Below are positions 1-10,907 of a stretch of 64,000 nucleotides of DNA, piece after piece (the first letter of the stretch is position 1; each line of letters begins with the position of its first letter). A model generated the notes under the pieces. It searched no databases, had not been told where the DNA came from, and saw only the letters and a program-made list of their open reading frames with translations. The position numbers and the translations under genes were made by a program. The stretch spans positions 1 through 64,000 of the forward strand of contig JARGSG010000053.1 of assembly GCA_030374805.1 (NCBI GenBank), written 5' to 3'. Source of the stretch: Gracilaria gracilis. Its lineage: Eukaryota > Rhodophyta > Florideophyceae > Gracilariales > Gracilariaceae.

Positions 1-1768
1 AGCGCCAGGGAACCATCCGGTTTCGGAGCCAGTACCACTGGTGATGCCCACGGCGAATATGCCCGTTCTATAACTCCTGCACGGAGCATCTTGTCCACCT
101 GAAATTGCTCTTCTTCTCTGGCCTTGGGCTCTGCCCTGTACGGATGTTGGGCTACTGGCCGAGAGTTCGGAAGGAGATCAATCCGGGTTTCCGTGGTATT
201 TATCTCTCCGATAGAACCATCCCACATTGTGGTGAACTCACGAAGCATATCGCGCAGTCGTTTGCGGTGTGTCTCCGGAACATGTCCGAGGTCGAGTTCT
301 TTCAATTCCATCACTGGGTCCAATTGGTCGTAACTCATCGGAACGCGTGTCTTCTCTGTCTTAACAGGTTGCTGACCCGAGAGACTCGGCGACGGATGCG
401 AATGAGATTCAGACTCCTCCCCCTCCTTAGAGTGAAAGATTCCGAGCACATCGGCAGCAGTCATTTTCGTCGGTACCAACGCAGTTGGATGCGGCATGAC
501 CGAGCCAATCACTTGGGTTTTCACCAAATACTGGGTTGTTTTCCCTAGATTGGCTATCAACACGTAAAACGGACTATCCGGTTCCACCTGGACCACTCCA
601 TTAGCAATGGCAAGAGAGTATTTATCATACAACGACGGCAATGGCTGGACGATTCGTAAACCGTGTTGACGGGAGTTCACCTGTACCCAGACTTGAGACT
701 CTGGAGGCACGCGTGTCGCGGAGGCAACACGAAGCTTCGTAGATTCCCAGAACTCGTTGGTGCTTCCTGCGCCGCAGGTAGAGGTACATGCTTCTTGGAG
801 GCATGCCTCAAATGACGACGAACAATCGGCACGAACGAACCATCTTCCATTTCAACACGCCTCTGGCGGGGCCTAATGGCATCGACAAAGCGGTCGCAAA
901 AGTCACAACCCAAAATGACTGGGGCGGCCAGGGACCGACAAACGACAAAGTCGAGCTTCACCACGCATGAGCCCAAGCGGATTACCAACTCGATGTATCC
1001 TACCGTTGACAACGGGTTGTTATTCGCGTCAGCGACGTCAGTAATGTCGCCACGGCGAATGTGTGACCGCAAGGCGGGTGGCAATGCTGTCTCAACAATG
1101 AAATTCGGACCTGCGCCTGTATCTAATACAGTGAGATAACGCACCATAAACTGGGGTGAAAGGCCAAGGTCGGCATAGACCTTGTAATTGCGCTTGGCCA
1201 TCACCATAACTCTATCCGGGAAACGGTTATTTCTTACCCGTATCCACAGTCGACGAAGAACACCAAGGTGTTCTGAGTTCACGTCTTCAACGGCCTGTTT
1301 CCTCGAGAGGATTCGGACCTGGGAGCGAGGCAGAGACGCCTCGGGCCCCTTCACCTCAACTCTGAGGGCGCCTCTCCAAGAGAGGAGACTCCCACAATTA
1401 GTTTTTCTGAGCAGATTCCGCCTGAGGCGTGTGCTCAGTGTTCTGAACCATTGATGCCTGGACACCAGCCGCAGAAACGTCCGCAGTAGTGGTTGAAGTT
1501 CTCTCGAGAGGGTACGGGGGTGAGAAGTCACCATGTTCTGGGCAATCGGAGCCGCAATAGTGCGTGGAATATTCATCTTCGCGCGGATGTACGATGCCAT
1601 CGGAACAGAAGCCTTCTCTTCAGGTGAGAGGGATTCGTAGTTGGCAATGACTTGTGCCCATTCACGCATGGTGAAAACACACTGCAGAGAAGTATGCCCT
1701 CGCGTATAGCAGAGGTGACAGATCAATCCAACAATGGCATTGACGTTCCGAGTATTCGAGAATCGCAC
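1..1768 (-). pseudogene. pol: Element A: zinc knuckle, protease and start of reverse transcriptase (pol)
   Basis: Translated from 1768 leftwards it shows a CX2CX4HX4C zinc knuckle (about 1681-1727), then a retropepsin with DTGAG at about 1113-1128 and a hydrophobic ILGCDF element that matches the ILG strand. It then has a proline/acid-rich linker, a WDG motif, and the N-terminal reverse-transcriptase stretch SPWASPVVLAPKPDGSLA ending at base 1. One frame break lies near 720-750, where the protease ORF stops at 677 and the linker resumes in another frame. From about 676 to base 1 the frame is open. The RT catalytic YxDD box, RNase H and integrase would lie to the left of the window. It is close kin to elements B, C and D in the same window. 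Confidence 0.85.
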
Positions 1769-3384
1769 CGCTGGGCGGGAAACTTGCCAGCCAGGCCGTG
1801 AAGCCCGGGTTCAACCGTTCTCATATGACAGTCGAGGCGGTCGAACTCGGTTCGAATCTGCATACAGCAGTGTATTGTCCGGAGCCGTTTGAAACGAAGC
1901 ATCCGTGGTTGAGGGAAGCTCCGTTGTCGGGATTGAAAGCACGTCGCTACGGGCAAAGTGCACCTGATCATACTCCTTATTGGAGTGTTCCTCAGCCAGC
2001 ATTGACGCCGAAGGGTGTTCCCGATTCCAACATCGACGCTTTAGTGGACTTCAACCGTGTACCCAGGACTCGTGCGCGTAGCGCATCACCTTCGGCGGGT
2101 GCATACTGCACTATTCCCAAGTACCTAATCTTACGGTTCTCTTCACGGCGACGGCCCACTAGGGTCCGTATAGCCGGGTCTAGTCCATCAACGAACATGG
2201 TACAACGCTCTTGAGCGGAATAAACATTGCCACAACGGTGGAAGGCCTTATTCAGGCGCACCGAGTAATCGGTTTCCGTTTCGCCGGGGCGTTGTTTGGT
2301 GTCCCTCAGAGCGAGGATAGCCGACTGGATGGCGGGTACCAGTGGCATAGGACCTCAGTAGATACTGAACTGCTTCAGGCCAGCAAGTAACCTTTCCTTC
2401 AGAGGCGCGAGATGAACCTCTTACAGATTTGTACTGATCTTCCGCAAGTCCGCGTAGAAAATAGGGCAGCGCGACAAACGCCTGTCCTTCATTCATCCCA
2501 AGGATGTCGGCTTCCGCTACAAAAGCGTGATAGAAAATCCAACACCAAGATGGGATCATCGCCTGTAAACAGTTGATTACGGAGCGACAGCTGCATCCGT
2601 TTGATACAGTCTTTGACCTTTTCCCGTCCCACGGGGAGTTCTATCCAGTGAGGAGTCCTCCAAACGGTAATACCGGTATGACAACAGCTTCTTGTAGAGC
2701 AGATTGGTAGGCTTCAACTCTTTTAATCCGGAGTGCTTCCTTCCCTTCGAGCGGGTGCGTATCAGCACCTTGGGTGGCTGATGACCGCTTTGAGCGTGAC
2801 GATCGCTCACGAGGGGCTTCTTCTACCGACGAGTCGGACGAATCAGACTCGGTTGACCGGCGGGAAGAAAGAGAAGATGCTGACGAATCAGAGTCGTAGT
2901 TCTTCCGCTCTTTGCGTGCTTTGGATCCACTGACCTTCTTGTCACGGTGTGAAACAGCAACCGGCTCAGCCGTGCGATTGGCTCCAACCAGGACGGTTTG
3001 TTCCACCGTTTCTAGACGGGCGCGGAGGCGAGTAAACTTCTCAGCCACGTCCTCCACGAAATTAGCGGGTCCTCCGAAAGCTTCCAAGAGGGAGTTGAGA
3101 TCACCACGAAATACGCGGAGATCCTCAGAAAAGTCCTGCAAAGCAGTGTCATTTACCTTCTTTCGAAGTAGCGACAACTCCTTAGCAAGGGTAGCATGGG
3201 CAGCCCGCGTGGAGCGGAGCTGCTCTTCCACAGTTAAGTGGGCGGTGTCATTGACAGTAGCTCTCAGAGGTGCCTCAGGGGCGGGACCAGCAACGGCAGG
3301 AGCCGGTCCATCACCTCGATGAGGGTTGATAAACGACGTGGGCGGAAGTCGAGTGGTCGTCGGCACAGCTTCAGTAGCCGGCAT
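1769..3384 (-). pseudogene. gag: Element A: gag (capsid), frameshifted
   Basis: The gag start is the ATG at 3384. The N-terminal 150 residues are predicted coiled-coil, followed by a Ser/Asp- and Arg-rich stretch. The conserved core continues in other frames: the RYYRLED region at 2577-2810, the DILGMNEGQAFVALPYFLRGLAEDQ segment at 2248-2559 and the YSVRLNKAFHRCGN capsid segment at 1992-2348. At least four frame breaks (near 2760, 2575, 2350 and 2000) mean no full capsid can be made. The same motifs are read in one frame in element B (5491-7779), which shows that the breaks are decay, not introns. Confidence 0.8.
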
Positions 3385-3629
3385 CCCTTCGGTCCGGGAC
3401 CGTGAACGGGGTGGGGATCCGTGACGAAAGTGGCGGATCCGATCTTCCAGTCTGACTGCGTGTCTTCGGACGATCTGAAAGAGTCATGACAAGAACAACC
3501 GTACAAAGAGATAATCGACAGCCAATTAACTGGGACTTCCCAATGAACTTACAAATGGAGACAAGGGCAAAAGAACTAACCTCGCCACGAGTGAATTCAC
3601 GAGTGAATCTTCCGACAAAACTAGTCGTT

Positions 3630-3646
3630 CTAAAGTCATGAGACCA
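3630..3646 (-). other. Primer-binding site of element A
   Basis: Directly left of the LTR edge, separated by two bases, the minus strand reads TGGTCTCATGACTTTAG. It starts with TGG, the complement of a tRNA 3' CCA end. The first seven bases match the sites of B and C (TGGTCTC) but the rest differs, so a different tRNA, or a mutated site, is implied. Confidence 0.6.
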
Positions 3647-3648
3647 CT

Positions 3649-4450
3649 TGTGGAGCAACGTCTTTGGCGGGAAAAGCGCAGGCTCACGAAGACGTTCGGA
3701 ATCTTGCCCTCGACAGGGGCAGCACAGCGAACGGAGCACTCCGGGAATGACACAGCTAAGCCGGGTGTAAATCCGAGGTCAAACCGTCACGGCAAGCGTC
3801 GGAGCGTTAGGCTGATCAGTAGTCGGTAGAGATCCACATGTTCACACGGTCACGAGATGAGTCCTCAAAAGAGAGTAGCACGGCAACGAAAAGGTGTCGG
3901 AAACGAGCCACTGAGAACAAAGCAAAAAGGCAAACCCAAAAAGGGGAGAAAGCAAACCACCAGAGTAGGGAAAAGAGAGAGAGAATAAAGCAAACCCAAT
4001 ACAGGGGCGAGTATACGACAATAGGTCGGAACGAGACACACAAATAGTGGTTATACTCTGAGCGCCACAAGGGGTGGGTAACTATACATGAACAACGCAG
4101 TCGTCACTCCACTTGGAGGTGAACAGTCCGCGAAGGCGTGATAGTTAGAGCCAGAAGCCCTTGCTTGGCAAGGGGCAATTTACTTGGGGGAGCGATGCTC
4201 AACCCTCTAAGTACTGAGCTCGGCGCACCACTGACAGTGGGTGCGCCGGGCAAAATAATCTATAAAATATATCTAAGTAAATACAGCAATGCTGGATGCA
4301 CTGCCTCTGGCATATCCGTGCTACACGTGTGCTATTCACACCCGCTAAGCGGCGCCTCGAGCCGTGCAATCCACGTGTACATGTGTGGAAATTACCTCAG
4401 CGAGGCGACCACGCTAATAGCGGTGTAGCTCATATATATCTACTAACGCA
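3649..4450 (-). repeat. LTR of element A
   Basis: Bounded by TG at 3649 and CA at 4450. The inner edge TGTGGAGCAACG resembles the inner edge of the element B LTR (TGTAGAGCAAACC), and both are preceded by a primer-binding site. The outer edge is placed where homology to the element B pol linker resumes, and is uncertain by a few bases. Open reading frames within it are not credible genes. Confidence 0.65.
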
Positions 4451-5490
4451 TGATGCGGAAATTAACTAAGTACCTCAAATCGCCTCCAAGGAGTGTTGTC
4501 CTTCAGTGCTCCAGATTGAGCTTCATTAACTCCTCAACAGGGTTCGTCTGTTCAGTGCCAGGTGGCAACGGCTTAACCTCAAAAGGTGCTGGGGTGTCTG
4601 AACCCGAGTTCTTCTGGGTATCATCCGTATCGGCTTCAAACGACTCATTCCGTACTTCGGCGAATTCGGCGGCCTCCTCCCCCTCCTTAGGGTCAGATAC
4701 ACCGAGCACGGTTCCAATCGGAATCTTCGTGGGTATCATTGCAGCGGGGTACGGTAGTACCGTGCCAATTACTTGGTTCTTTGTTAACCATTGTTAGGTT
4801 TTGCCAAGATTGTCGACGAGGACCTTAAAGGCTTCATCCGGTTGAATCGTTACGACTCCATTAGCCAAAGCGATCTAGCGCTCTTCATATAGTGCCGGTT
4901 ACAACTGCACCGTGTGTAGACCAAACTGTTTGGTGACGACTTCGACCCACACCTGGGGCTCCGGTGGAAGGTGCACAGATTTGAGCACGTTCAACTTCGT
5001 TGATGCCACTGTGCCTTTGGTAGGCTGATGTGCAACCGGAAGCGGTACGTGTTTCCGCGTAGCGGCTCGCTGAGGTCTCCGGATAATCGGAATTATTGAA
5101 CCGTCTTCCATTTCTATGGTACGCTTCCGAGGACGGATATTTTCCACAAACCTGTCACAGAAATCACAACCCAGTATAACTGGTGCGGCTAGCGAATCGC
5201 AAACGACGAAATCTACCTTCACGAGGTGCCTTCCTCATCTTACCAAGAGCGAAATGTAACCAGCCGTACTAATCGGATTGTTGTTGGCATCCGAAATATC
5301 CATTGATGGACCGTAACGAACACGTTCCTGAAGAGCAGGCGGTATCAATTTCATGTGAATAAGGTTAGGAGCAGCGCCTGTGTCTAGGACCGACAACTGA
5401 CGAACCATAAAATGTTCTGAAAGGCCGAGATCGGCCTAAACTTTATAATTCCGCTTGGCCATGACCAGGATTCTATCCGGGAGACGGGGA
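4451..5490 (-). pseudogene. pol: Element B: protease and protease-RT linker remnant
   Basis: The minus strand encodes a retropepsin with a DTGAA active-site stretch (about 5375-5390), then AANNNPIS-like and VILGCDFCDRFVE segments (5222-4899) as in element A. Stop codons interrupt it near 5436 and 5235. The acidic linker at 4739-4503 ends in a KLNLEH stretch that aligns with KELDLGH of elements A and C. A stop follows at once, and the homology ends at about 4455 where the LTR of A begins. It cannot yield a functional polyprotein. Confidence 0.75.
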
Positions 5491-7779
5491 TTACGGGCCC
5501 GTATCCACGGTCGACAAAAAACACAAAAGTGTTCCGAATCCACGTCGGTGGCTGCCATTTTCCTTGATAGGATCGTAACAGTCGGGGAGCGAAGCGGAGG
5601 CGCCTCGAGCGTCTTCTGCTTCGACTTGGAAGACGCTCCTCCCGTCGGGGAGACTCCCATATTTAGTTTTTCGAAGATGGAACCGCCTGATGCGGGAGAT
5701 TCCCTCCGCGGGAACTGCATGATTCCCGTTTACCGGTTCGCGACGCTGAGCCTGAAGGTTATTCTGCCCGAAGGCAGGGTTACCATGCATGGTTCCAGCA
5801 GCTCCCTGAAGGGCCAACGAATGCTTAGCGCCTTCATAGGATGTTCTGGGGACCCGTGCCTGTTCTTCGGGCGTCAGAGACTCGAACTGAGTGACGATCT
5901 TCAACCTATCCCGTGCCGGGACCGTGCACTGCGGTGAGATATGACCAAATTCATAACATTCGTAGCAGATCACTGCGATTGAACCATCGATGGGACGCGC
6001 TATAACACGACCCTGCTGGGTGCTATCCCTCCATCCTGGGCGAGTTGTCCTCATCATGCGACCTCCATAGGATATCGGTGCTGCTGGAACTCGGCGGTCC
6101 TGAGCATACAGGGCCGGATCGCACTCCGTAGACGGCACCGTGGTTGACGGCAATTCCGAGGTGGCAATTGAAGTGCCGATAGAACTCGGATTACTACCTA
6201 TGAGGTGCACAATATCCATGTGCACACTGGCTTCATTCCCATATGAAAGGGCCAGAGAAGAGTCAGAATTGTTGGCGAACAATACCTTACGAGGCTTCGA
6301 TTTGGAGAGACGCCGAGCTCGGAGCGTATCCCCTTCAGCCTGGGCGTACTGTACCAATTCCAAATAGTTTATCTTCCGATTCTTTTCCCGATAACGGGCT
6401 ACAAGTGCCCGAATCGCGGGATTCAACACATCGACAAACATCGCACATCTCTCCTGTGAAGGATGAACATTACCACAGCGGTGGAGAGCCTTATTCAGGC
6501 GCGTTGAATAAGCCGTTTCGGTTTCTTCCGGACGTTGCTTCAGTTCCCTAAGGGCCGACGTAGCCTGCTGAATGGCATGACCAGTAGCGTATGACCCTAA
6601 GAGGTAATGAACCGCTTCGGGCCAACAAGTAACGCCGCCTTCCGAGGCTCTTGACGATCCAAGGATGGAATTAAACTGGTCTTCAGCCTGACCATTCAGG
6701 TAATAAGGGAGGGCAATGTACGCCTGTCCCTCCGTCATTCCGAGAATATCGGCTTCATGAACGAACCTAGAGAGGAAATCCAGCACCCGGATGGGGTCTT
6801 CTCCTGTAAACTCGCGATTCTTAAGTGTCACGCTGAGCTTACGGATGTGCGCCCTCACCTTTTTGGTACTTCTAGAGGTTCTCTTCCCTTCGGACTTCTG
6901 TAACCGATAGTAACGGTACGATAACAACTCCCGATAAAGCGGATTCGTAGGCTTCAACTCCTTAAGACCAGGACACTTAGCTCCCTTCTCCCGGGTACGA
7001 ATTGCACCTTGAGAGGTAAACGTGGCCCTTGAACGGGACGATCGAGAGTGTCGACGACGACTACCTTCCGAGGCAACGGACGATGACGACGACGACGACG
7101 ATGACGAGCTGTCCGAGCTGTCAGAGTCAGAGTCAGAGTCAGACGAATCCACGTGGTGGCGAAACTCTTTTGGGGACTTGCGATGGCTCTTCTTATCAGA
7201 GTGATGCACGAAATCTTTCGAAACAGACTCCTCCCGTGGGGGGGGGGGGACTTCTGCTTCTTCATCCATCCTAATAATGGCTTCGAGGGTACCCAGACGA
7301 GCGTGAATTCGATCCGTTGTGGCACGGAACTCTTCCACTGTCCTATGATAGGCATCCACGAAACCCTGTGGGGAACCAAAGCACTCCAGAATTGAGTTCA
7401 TTTCCTGTCTCAGGAGCTGGATTTCTCCCGAAACATCTCTCATTTGAGCGTCTTTCACTTCTTCGCGAATCGATTCGACCTCCTTTTTGAGTGCAGCTTG
7501 AGAGCTAGCTCTCACCGCGCTCTGGGCCTCAAGCATGCGAACTTGAGTATCCAATTCGGATAATACTGCGTCACTTGCCGCAGCAGCGGATAAGGGTCCT
7601 TCCAGAGGAGCGGAAGGGGGCCCGGCCACTGGGGCATCAGATGTCTTCGACGGTTGTTTCCGGCTCCCGAAGTTCTTCTCTTTCACCGGTAGTGGTTCGG
7701 GAACTGACCGCTCTTGCGGGGGTAAACCAGAACCGACCGATCGGGCCTTGGACGGACTTGGCCGTTTTCCGGATCCCAT
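5491..7779 (-). CDS. gag: Element B: Gag polyprotein, 762-residue open frame
   Basis: The ATG at 7779 opens a 762-residue frame, the only intact gag among the four Gypsy elements here. Order: a basic Pro/Ser-rich N-terminus; a coiled-coil (about residues 60-155); an Asp/Ser run coded by GAC/TCG repeats (about 215-245); an Arg/Ser-rich stretch; the capsid core with LKELKPTNPLYRELL and RLNKALHRCGN segments (about 275-480); and a CX2CX4HX4C zinc knuckle CYECYEFGHISPQC coded at about 5935-5976. The frame then runs about 150 residues into the protease leader before stopping. In the retrovirus-like cycle Gag builds the cytoplasmic particle and the knuckle binds genomic RNA. A run of ten G at about 7240 lies in frame and could slip. 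Confidence 0.85.
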   Translation of the reverse strand: MGSGKRPSPSKARSVGSGLPPQERSVPEPLPVKEKNFGSRKQPSKTSDAPVAGPPSAPLEGPLSAAAASDAVLSELDTQVRMLEAQSAVRASSQAALKKEVESIREEVKDAQMRDVSGEIQLLRQEMNSILECFGSPQGFVDAYHRTVEEFRATTDRIHARLGTLEAIIRMDEEAEVPPPPREESVSKDFVHHSDKKSHRKSPKEFRHHVDSSDSDSDSDSSDSSSSSSSSSSSVASEGSRRRHSRSSRSRATFTSQGAIRTREKGAKCPGLKELKPTNPLYRELLSYRYYRLQKSEGKRTSRSTKKVRAHIRKLSVTLKNREFTGEDPIRVLDFLSRFVHEADILGMTEGQAYIALPYYLNGQAEDQFNSILGSSRASEGGVTCWPEAVHYLLGSYATGHAIQQATSALRELKQRPEETETAYSTRLNKALHRCGNVHPSQERCAMFVDVLNPAIRALVARYREKNRKINYLELVQYAQAEGDTLRARRLSKSKPRKVLFANNSDSSLALSYGNEASVHMDIVHLIGSNPSSIGTSIATSELPSTTVPSTECDPALYAQDRRVPAAPISYGGRMMRTTRPGWRDSTQQGRVIARPIDGSIAVICYECYEFGHISPQCTVPARDRLKIVTQFESLTPEEQARVPRTSYEGAKHSLALQGAAGTMHGNPAFGQNNLQAQRREPVNGNHAVPAEGISRIRRFHLRKTKYGSLPDGRSVFQVEAEDARGASASLPDCYDPIKENGSHRRGFGTLLCFLSTVDTGP

Positions 7780-7907
7780 TTCAGTGACAGAAATAAACCC
7801 AAGCGGGGAAAAAACTTCAAAAACAACAACAAACTTCTAGTTTCGAAATCTTATGAGTACTACTTCAATTAAACTTCCTTTTCAGGCTCTAGTCCACTAG
7901 ACTCTTC

Positions 7908-7922
7908 TAGGTCGGGAGACCA
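7908..7922 (-). other. Primer-binding site of element B
   Basis: Minus strand TGGTCTCCCGACCTAG begins three bases inside the LTR edge. The identical site follows the LTR of element C at 34758. This would pair with the 3' end of a tRNA ending GGTCGGGAGACCA, which supports LTR retrotransposon boundaries at both places. Confidence 0.7.
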
Positions 7923-7925
7923 GAA

Positions 7926-8799
7926 TGTAGAGCAAACCCCAAAGAGGGTACGTGTCCACCAGGGTGTCCGAGTCCTGCTCCCACAAAAGGGCGAACTCAG
8001 AAGTAGAGCCCTCTACCCGTGCGCGTGCCGCGTGGCAGCCGGGTGTAAACCGGAGACGGTACTGTAATAACCTGCAGAGGTAAAGAAGAGCGTGGGCCTA
8101 CAGAGAAATAACCGACGACGGATCAAGAGAGAACGAGTCTAGAAGTGGAGCGAACGGTGCCGTAAGACGGTGTAATGCTCCTAAAGAGAACCACACGAGC
8201 GAAGCTACGGCCCGTGCCAACGGCGGGAACAGGGCCGATAGCGGAACGAGACAAACACACGAGTGTCCAAATATAACTCTGTACCTAGGCGAAAGCGAGA
8301 CCTGCACCAGAAAAACGATGAACTGAACAAAGATCCAGTACCTCGGCGAACGACAACAAATACAACCTGATACTGGGGTAATTAGCGAAACAAGCCAGAA
8401 ACTGGTAGTAAAGAACTTTTTTAGGGACCCTGAGGGGTGATTGTACCGAGACCAGTCGTGGTTACTCTCCTTAGAGGAGTCGTGAACGTACGTAGGCAGT
8501 AGCAACCATGGCCCAGCCTTCGGGATGAAGACCACGTACTTCAAGAAGAAGATACGACTCAGGTGAGTTTTACTTAGTGGCTCCAGGGCGAGATCGCCCG
8601 AGCATATATACTATCTACTGTATCTAGGGCTGCGCACTCCCACGAGGGCTCTACACGTGGACAACCCAGTGTCAGGGTGCCACAGTATCTACCCAGCGGG
8701 TGTGAGTCCAAATATTTGGACAAATATGCCACAAGGCCCTACTGTACACCTATTTCATAGGTTCTATCCCCGATTCACCTAACAAGGTACGTCCCAACA
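7926..8799 (-). repeat. LTR of element B, 874 bp
   Basis: Starts TGTAGAGCAAACC and ends CCCAACA, followed by target duplication ATATT (8800-8804). It matches the solo LTR at 53841-54714 base for base apart from scattered substitutions. The boundaries come from that comparison plus the primer-binding site. Confidence 0.9.
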
Positions 8800-8804
8800 A
8801 TATT

Positions 8805-9920
8805 TCCAATTTCACCCGAAACGGGGTCCATATTCATAGTCTGACACGTCAGGGCTCAATGGATAGAGTACCATTATGAGAACCTTTATTGTGCCGACAT
8901 CGGATTGCCATTGCACCACAAAATTTGCTGGAGAACCAGGTCAATAGCCGCACATCCCGTTGATATGTACAGATTTCTTCGTTCGTTCAACTTCCGAGCT
9001 CTTACAACCTTTCCCGCCGTGATTCGAGTATCGTTTACGAACGCCGAGTCTCCTAATATCGCATATCCCGCCGGCTTGTTGCAGTCAGAAATTAATTTGG
9101 GCCAGTATAATCCAGATATGTGCGCTAGTTTGCTATCATGGTAACTCCCAGGATAACTGAAAGCTGCATGTATGACTTCACCTTTGAAATTCCAGACTAA
9201 CAGATTGGTTGCTTCAACCCGTTGTGTCGTTGCGTTATAGAATGCGTTTTGCGTGTCGGGATCGCAGAAGTTTGGTACATCCAGTCGAAAGCCGTAACTT
9301 ACACCAAACAATTCACGAAGCGCATATCCATGGATTCTAATTTTCTCCAATAGTGCATAAAACTCTCCCATTTCTGGTTCTGTCAGCCATTTTATTCTAA
9401 ATTTTGGATGAACAATTTCTTGCGTTACATTCCAAAGAACTTCAACCGCGTTATCGAACCACTCGGACAAAGAAGATAATGCTATTCCGAATATTTGGTA
9501 GAGAGCATATTCTACATATTTTGTCTTCATGTACCACAGAGCAAGGTCTAACAAATCTTCAGTATGCAATATTGGTTTTCTTTTCCATGTGGTGTTTGAT
9601 GTTCGAAACGGAGAACCATGTCTAATTCCTGAACGTGTTGCAGAGAACCAAGAGAGTAAATCATCAAAGAGGGCTGCTTTGTTCAAATTTGCTGCAACAA
9701 TATAGTCTGAATTTGATCTACATAGAAACAGACGCCGCCATGGTGTTGTGTGAAAGATCGGGCGTACAATCCAAGAGCGCAAAAACTTCAGGTACTTTCT
9801 CTTTTTTCTTTTAATTATTGTGTGTTTGCGGTGTTTGCCTTTACGGTGACGGACAAGAAGAATTGTGATAATACAGACTGCCTAGAGCAAAACAAGAGAA
9901 GTTTGTGTTGAGCGTAGCAT
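8805..9920 (-). pseudogene. PIF/Harbinger transposase (DDE_Tnp_4 type), copy 1, 3' end cut by LTR insertion
   Basis: Starting at an ATG at 9920, the frame shows a basic RHRKGKHRKHT segment, a helix-turn-helix-like region and the DDE nuclease core. The core includes the FGVSYGFRLDVPNF segment, PGSYHDSKLA, and GYAILGDSAF, which holds the second acidic residue. A TAG at codon 13 (9884-9882) interrupts the start; the rest from 9782 to 8886 is open. The reading frame ends at the LTR of element B before the conserved AEWG glutamate motif, which is found across the solo LTR in copy 2 (53630-53840). The LTR therefore split the gene between the second and third catalytic residues. Confidence 0.85.
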
Positions 9921-9966
9921 GAGATGAAGGTGTTTTGTGACAGCAAAATTGAAAGCTTGTTTATAT

Positions 9967-10903
9967 CCCTAATGCCTTTATTTAAGGTACACTATAGTGT
10001 ACCTAACTTCTTTTCACGAAAAAAAAGTACTTGAGTACCTCTGTTTCTCTTCTTACCGCATGTAGAAAATGTTGGTGATTGCTTACATGCTGTCTCTGGC
10101 CGAAAAGTCCAGAGTCGGGTTTCTTTTCTCAGTGGCACAGCTCCAAATTGCACTACCAAACCGTCTCAAAATGTACAAAAATGTGTTAGGTTCACTATAG
10201 TGAACCTACTTTATTCGTATCTATAATTTAATAAAGCTACTAAACAAACGTTGCAATCATTTATAGTGTGTAGATGACATGAAAAAACTTAATGCTGCCC
10301 TTCAGTCCCAGTAAAAATGACTTACAAACTGAATTTTGCACCAGAAAACAAGGTAGAAATGAAGGTTTTCATTTAGTTCGACTAACAGCGGGAAAAGTAT
10401 TCTGTACTCATGATTGGACATGGTTATAACGATTTCTTCTTGCATTTCTTGTTTTCTTTATGGTTCTGGGAGAAAACGGTAATAAAATCAATATGCAAGG
10501 TTTGCTTTGTTTTAAAGTTAAAAATCTCTTTTTGTGGGTACAAATAGTTTAAAAGGCTCTATGCCACTTGCAATGAGACTGTGTTGTCTTAACAGAAGCC
10601 AAATTATCCCAGTATTGCGCGGTTTAGCGCGGTACATGAGAATAAAAATGGCTGAAAAAAGAGGCATGTAAACAGTAAGTGAAACCGAATTGAAAGTGGT
10701 AAGTTGTTGCCTTTACATCTCTATAGTACTTAGTTAAAGAATATACTCCTTGTTTTAATTTTCATGTAGATTGGCCTTTATACAGAGCTAGTAATTTGAA
10801 AGCTCAATAGGTCTCTAAGGTTCACTATAGTGAACCTAACGGTTTCAGATTTTTTTCAAAAAAACGCTTAGGTTCACTATAGTGAACCTTGCGCGCATTA
10901 GGG
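9967..10903. mobile_element. 937-bp MITE with palindromic subterminal repeats
   Basis: The ends are CCCTAATGC and GCATTAGGG, flanked on both sides by ATAT (9963-9966 and 10904-10907). The homologous position in copy 2 (55878-55881) has a single ATAT and no insert, so this is a true insertion after or during the duplication. The two ends are alike for about 60 bp. The element has no coding frame of note and is AT-rich. Four perfect 20-bp palindromes, AGGTTCACTATAGTGAACCT or a one-base-pair variant, lie at 9985-10004, 10188-10207, 10818-10837 and 10870-10889. Transposase family is not identified; the duplicated target could be read as AT or ATAT. Confidence 0.85.
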
Positions 10904-10907
10904 ATAT

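Larger units (their letters stand above)
1..4450 (-). mobile_element. Ty3/Gypsy retrotransposon A (5' part), nested inside element B
   Basis: Reading leftwards the order is LTR (4450-3649), primer-binding site, gag, zinc knuckle, aspartic protease and the first part of reverse transcriptase, which runs off the window at base 1. Domain order is that of Metaviridae-type (Ty3/Gypsy) elements. The right LTR edge at about 4450 abuts sequence that continues the pol linker of element B, so A appears to have inserted into B. The gag region has several frame breaks while the pol linker to the window edge is open, so the element is moderately decayed. The second LTR and target duplication lie outside the window, so the insertion cannot be fully proven here. 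Confidence 0.85.
4451..8799 (-). mobile_element. Ty3/Gypsy retrotransposon B, interrupted by element A
   Basis: From right to left: a complete LTR (8799-7926), primer-binding site, an intact long gag ORF, protease remnants, and the protease-RT linker that stops at the LTR of A. The right flank ATATT (8800-8804) is the target duplication, deduced from the duplicate locus at 53841-54719, where the same insertion survives as a solo LTR with ATATT on both sides. The remaining pol and second LTR must lie left of element A, outside the window. Confidence 0.85.
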
